Assembly: GCA_959600835.1 (NCBI GenBank)
Contig: CAUGNQ010000077.1
Span: 1 to 6,206 of the forward strand
DNA from: an uncultured Collinsella sp.
GTDB lineage: Bacteria > Actinomycetota > Coriobacteriia > Coriobacteriales > Coriobacteriaceae
Direction: 5' to 3'
Length of the DNA stretch: 6,206 nucleotides
The notes under the pieces were generated by a model, which had not been told where the DNA came from, did not search any database, and saw only the letters and a list, made by a program, of their open reading frames with translations. This document shows, piece after piece, positions 6,021 to 6,206 of the stretch (position 1 is its first letter; each line of letters opens with the position of its first letter). Position numbers and translations under genes: made by a program.

Positions 6021-6137
6021 GGAATCGCGTCCGCGCGCTGCGCGGACGGACCGCTGCGGCGCTTACGCGCCTTGCGAGCTGCGCTGGCAAACGCTTACGC
6101 GTTTACTCAGCTCCGCGCCCTCACGGGGTTCGATTCC
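6021..6137 (-). ncRNA. Candidate structured RNA or transcribed repeat (nested GNRA hairpins)
   Basis: Within 117 nt an outer helix GGAATCG (6021-6027)/CGATTCC (6131-6137) encloses several hairpins. These are a perfect 9-bp stem at 6028-6048; GGCGC/GCGCC at 6058-6071; AAACGC/GCGTTT at 6089-6104 nested inside GAGCTG/CAGCTC (6076-6081/6108-6113); and CCC/GGG at 6118-6127. Read on the minus strand, three loops are GTAA, GTAA and GTGA, all GNRA tetraloops. On the plus strand they are TTAC/TCAC, which are not stabilising. A minus-strand terminator begins 25 nt downstream. Strand bias plus terminator argue for a transcribed RNA, but no known family is recognised and no promoter is clear. A palindromic repeat element is the main alternative. 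Confidence 0.45.
6060..6101. repeat. Two copies of a 10-mer hairpin core
   Basis: The 10-mer CGCTTACGCG occurs at 6060-6069 and again at 6092-6101. Each copy forms the core of a hairpin with a GTAA loop on the minus strand. The flanking stem bases differ (GG/CC versus AAA/TTT style) but stay complementary. This looks like compensatory change that preserves the structure. Confidence 0.6.
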
Positions 6138-6141
6138 ATGT

Positions 6142-6206
6142 GGGAGCTGCATAAAAGACGATATGAGAAAGCCATTGGGGGCCGCCTCCCCCGCGGCGCA
6201 GCTTCT
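6142..6206. other. Window-edge dyad sequence, no gene resolved
   Basis: GAGCTGC (6144-6150) can pair with GCAGCTT (6198-6204) around an interior that has GGGGG/CCCCC (6177-6181/6188-6192) or, alternatively, GCCGC/GCGGC (6181-6185/6193-6197). The plus strand is open from ATG 6139 to the edge, but the reading consists of repeat sequence and resembles no protein I know. Positions 6161-6177 are the inverted copy of 32-48. The element may continue past the window. Confidence 0.4.

Noticed and set aside
6021..6137. A CRISPR array
   Set aside because: The hairpin cores are only 10 bp, occur twice, and are not spaced as repeat-spacer units. No cas genes are present.
6009..6150. A tRNA-Ser or other tRNA gene in the right-hand structured region
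   Set aside because: A T-loop-like motif and a GCCA-like end exist, but in opposite orientations. No acceptor stem, D-arm or anticodon arm can be assembled.

Overview
The window is a single minus-strand gene block from a GC-rich bacterium. Read in the direction of transcription (right to left) it holds a GH5-like glycoside hydrolase homologue, rsmI, metG, rsmA (ksgA), tatD and a tRNA-Leu(CAG) gene. The block ends at a clear intrinsic terminator. Gene content and order (rsmI-metG next to rsmA and tatD), the GC-biased codons, AAGGAGG-type ribosome binding sites and the CCA-encoding tRNA fit an actinobacterium, most plausibly a gut Coriobacteriia such as Collinsella. That placement is recognition from memory and could not be tested here.

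Layout. Positions 1-51 are an intergenic tail with no gene. Positions 52-76 are the terminator, 88-174 tRNA-Leu, 218-1135 tatD, 1125-1985 rsmA (overlapping tatD by 11 bp), and 1986-2095 a gap with a strong hairpin. Then come metG at 2096-3697, a 69-bp gap, rsmI at 3767-4645, a 6-bp gap, and the GH5-like gene at 4652-5713. From 5714 to the right edge (about 490 bp) I see no protein gene. That stretch has a near-perfect 15-nt inverted repeat (5906-5953), a minus-strand terminator (5967-5996), a compact GC-rich set of nested hairpins (6021-6137), and more dyad sequence at the edge.

The core genes serve translation. MetG charges tRNA-Met. RsmI and RsmA methylate 16S rRNA in or near the decoding region. 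TatD is a metal-dependent nuclease that often travels with them, and tRNA-Leu decodes CUG. The GH5-like gene sits just upstream of rsmI and probably shares its transcript. It has no obvious link to translation.

Two observations stand out. First, the GH5-like protein keeps the fold signatures and the nucleophile (Glu286 in GEW) of the exo-beta-1,3-glucanase branch, but has Asp-Thr where the catalytic Asn-Glu should be. It may be a pseudoenzyme or have altered chemistry. Second, the structured element at 6021-6137 forms GNRA-capped hairpins only when read on the minus strand and is followed by a minus-strand terminator. This suggests an unannotated structured RNA or a transcribed repeat family.
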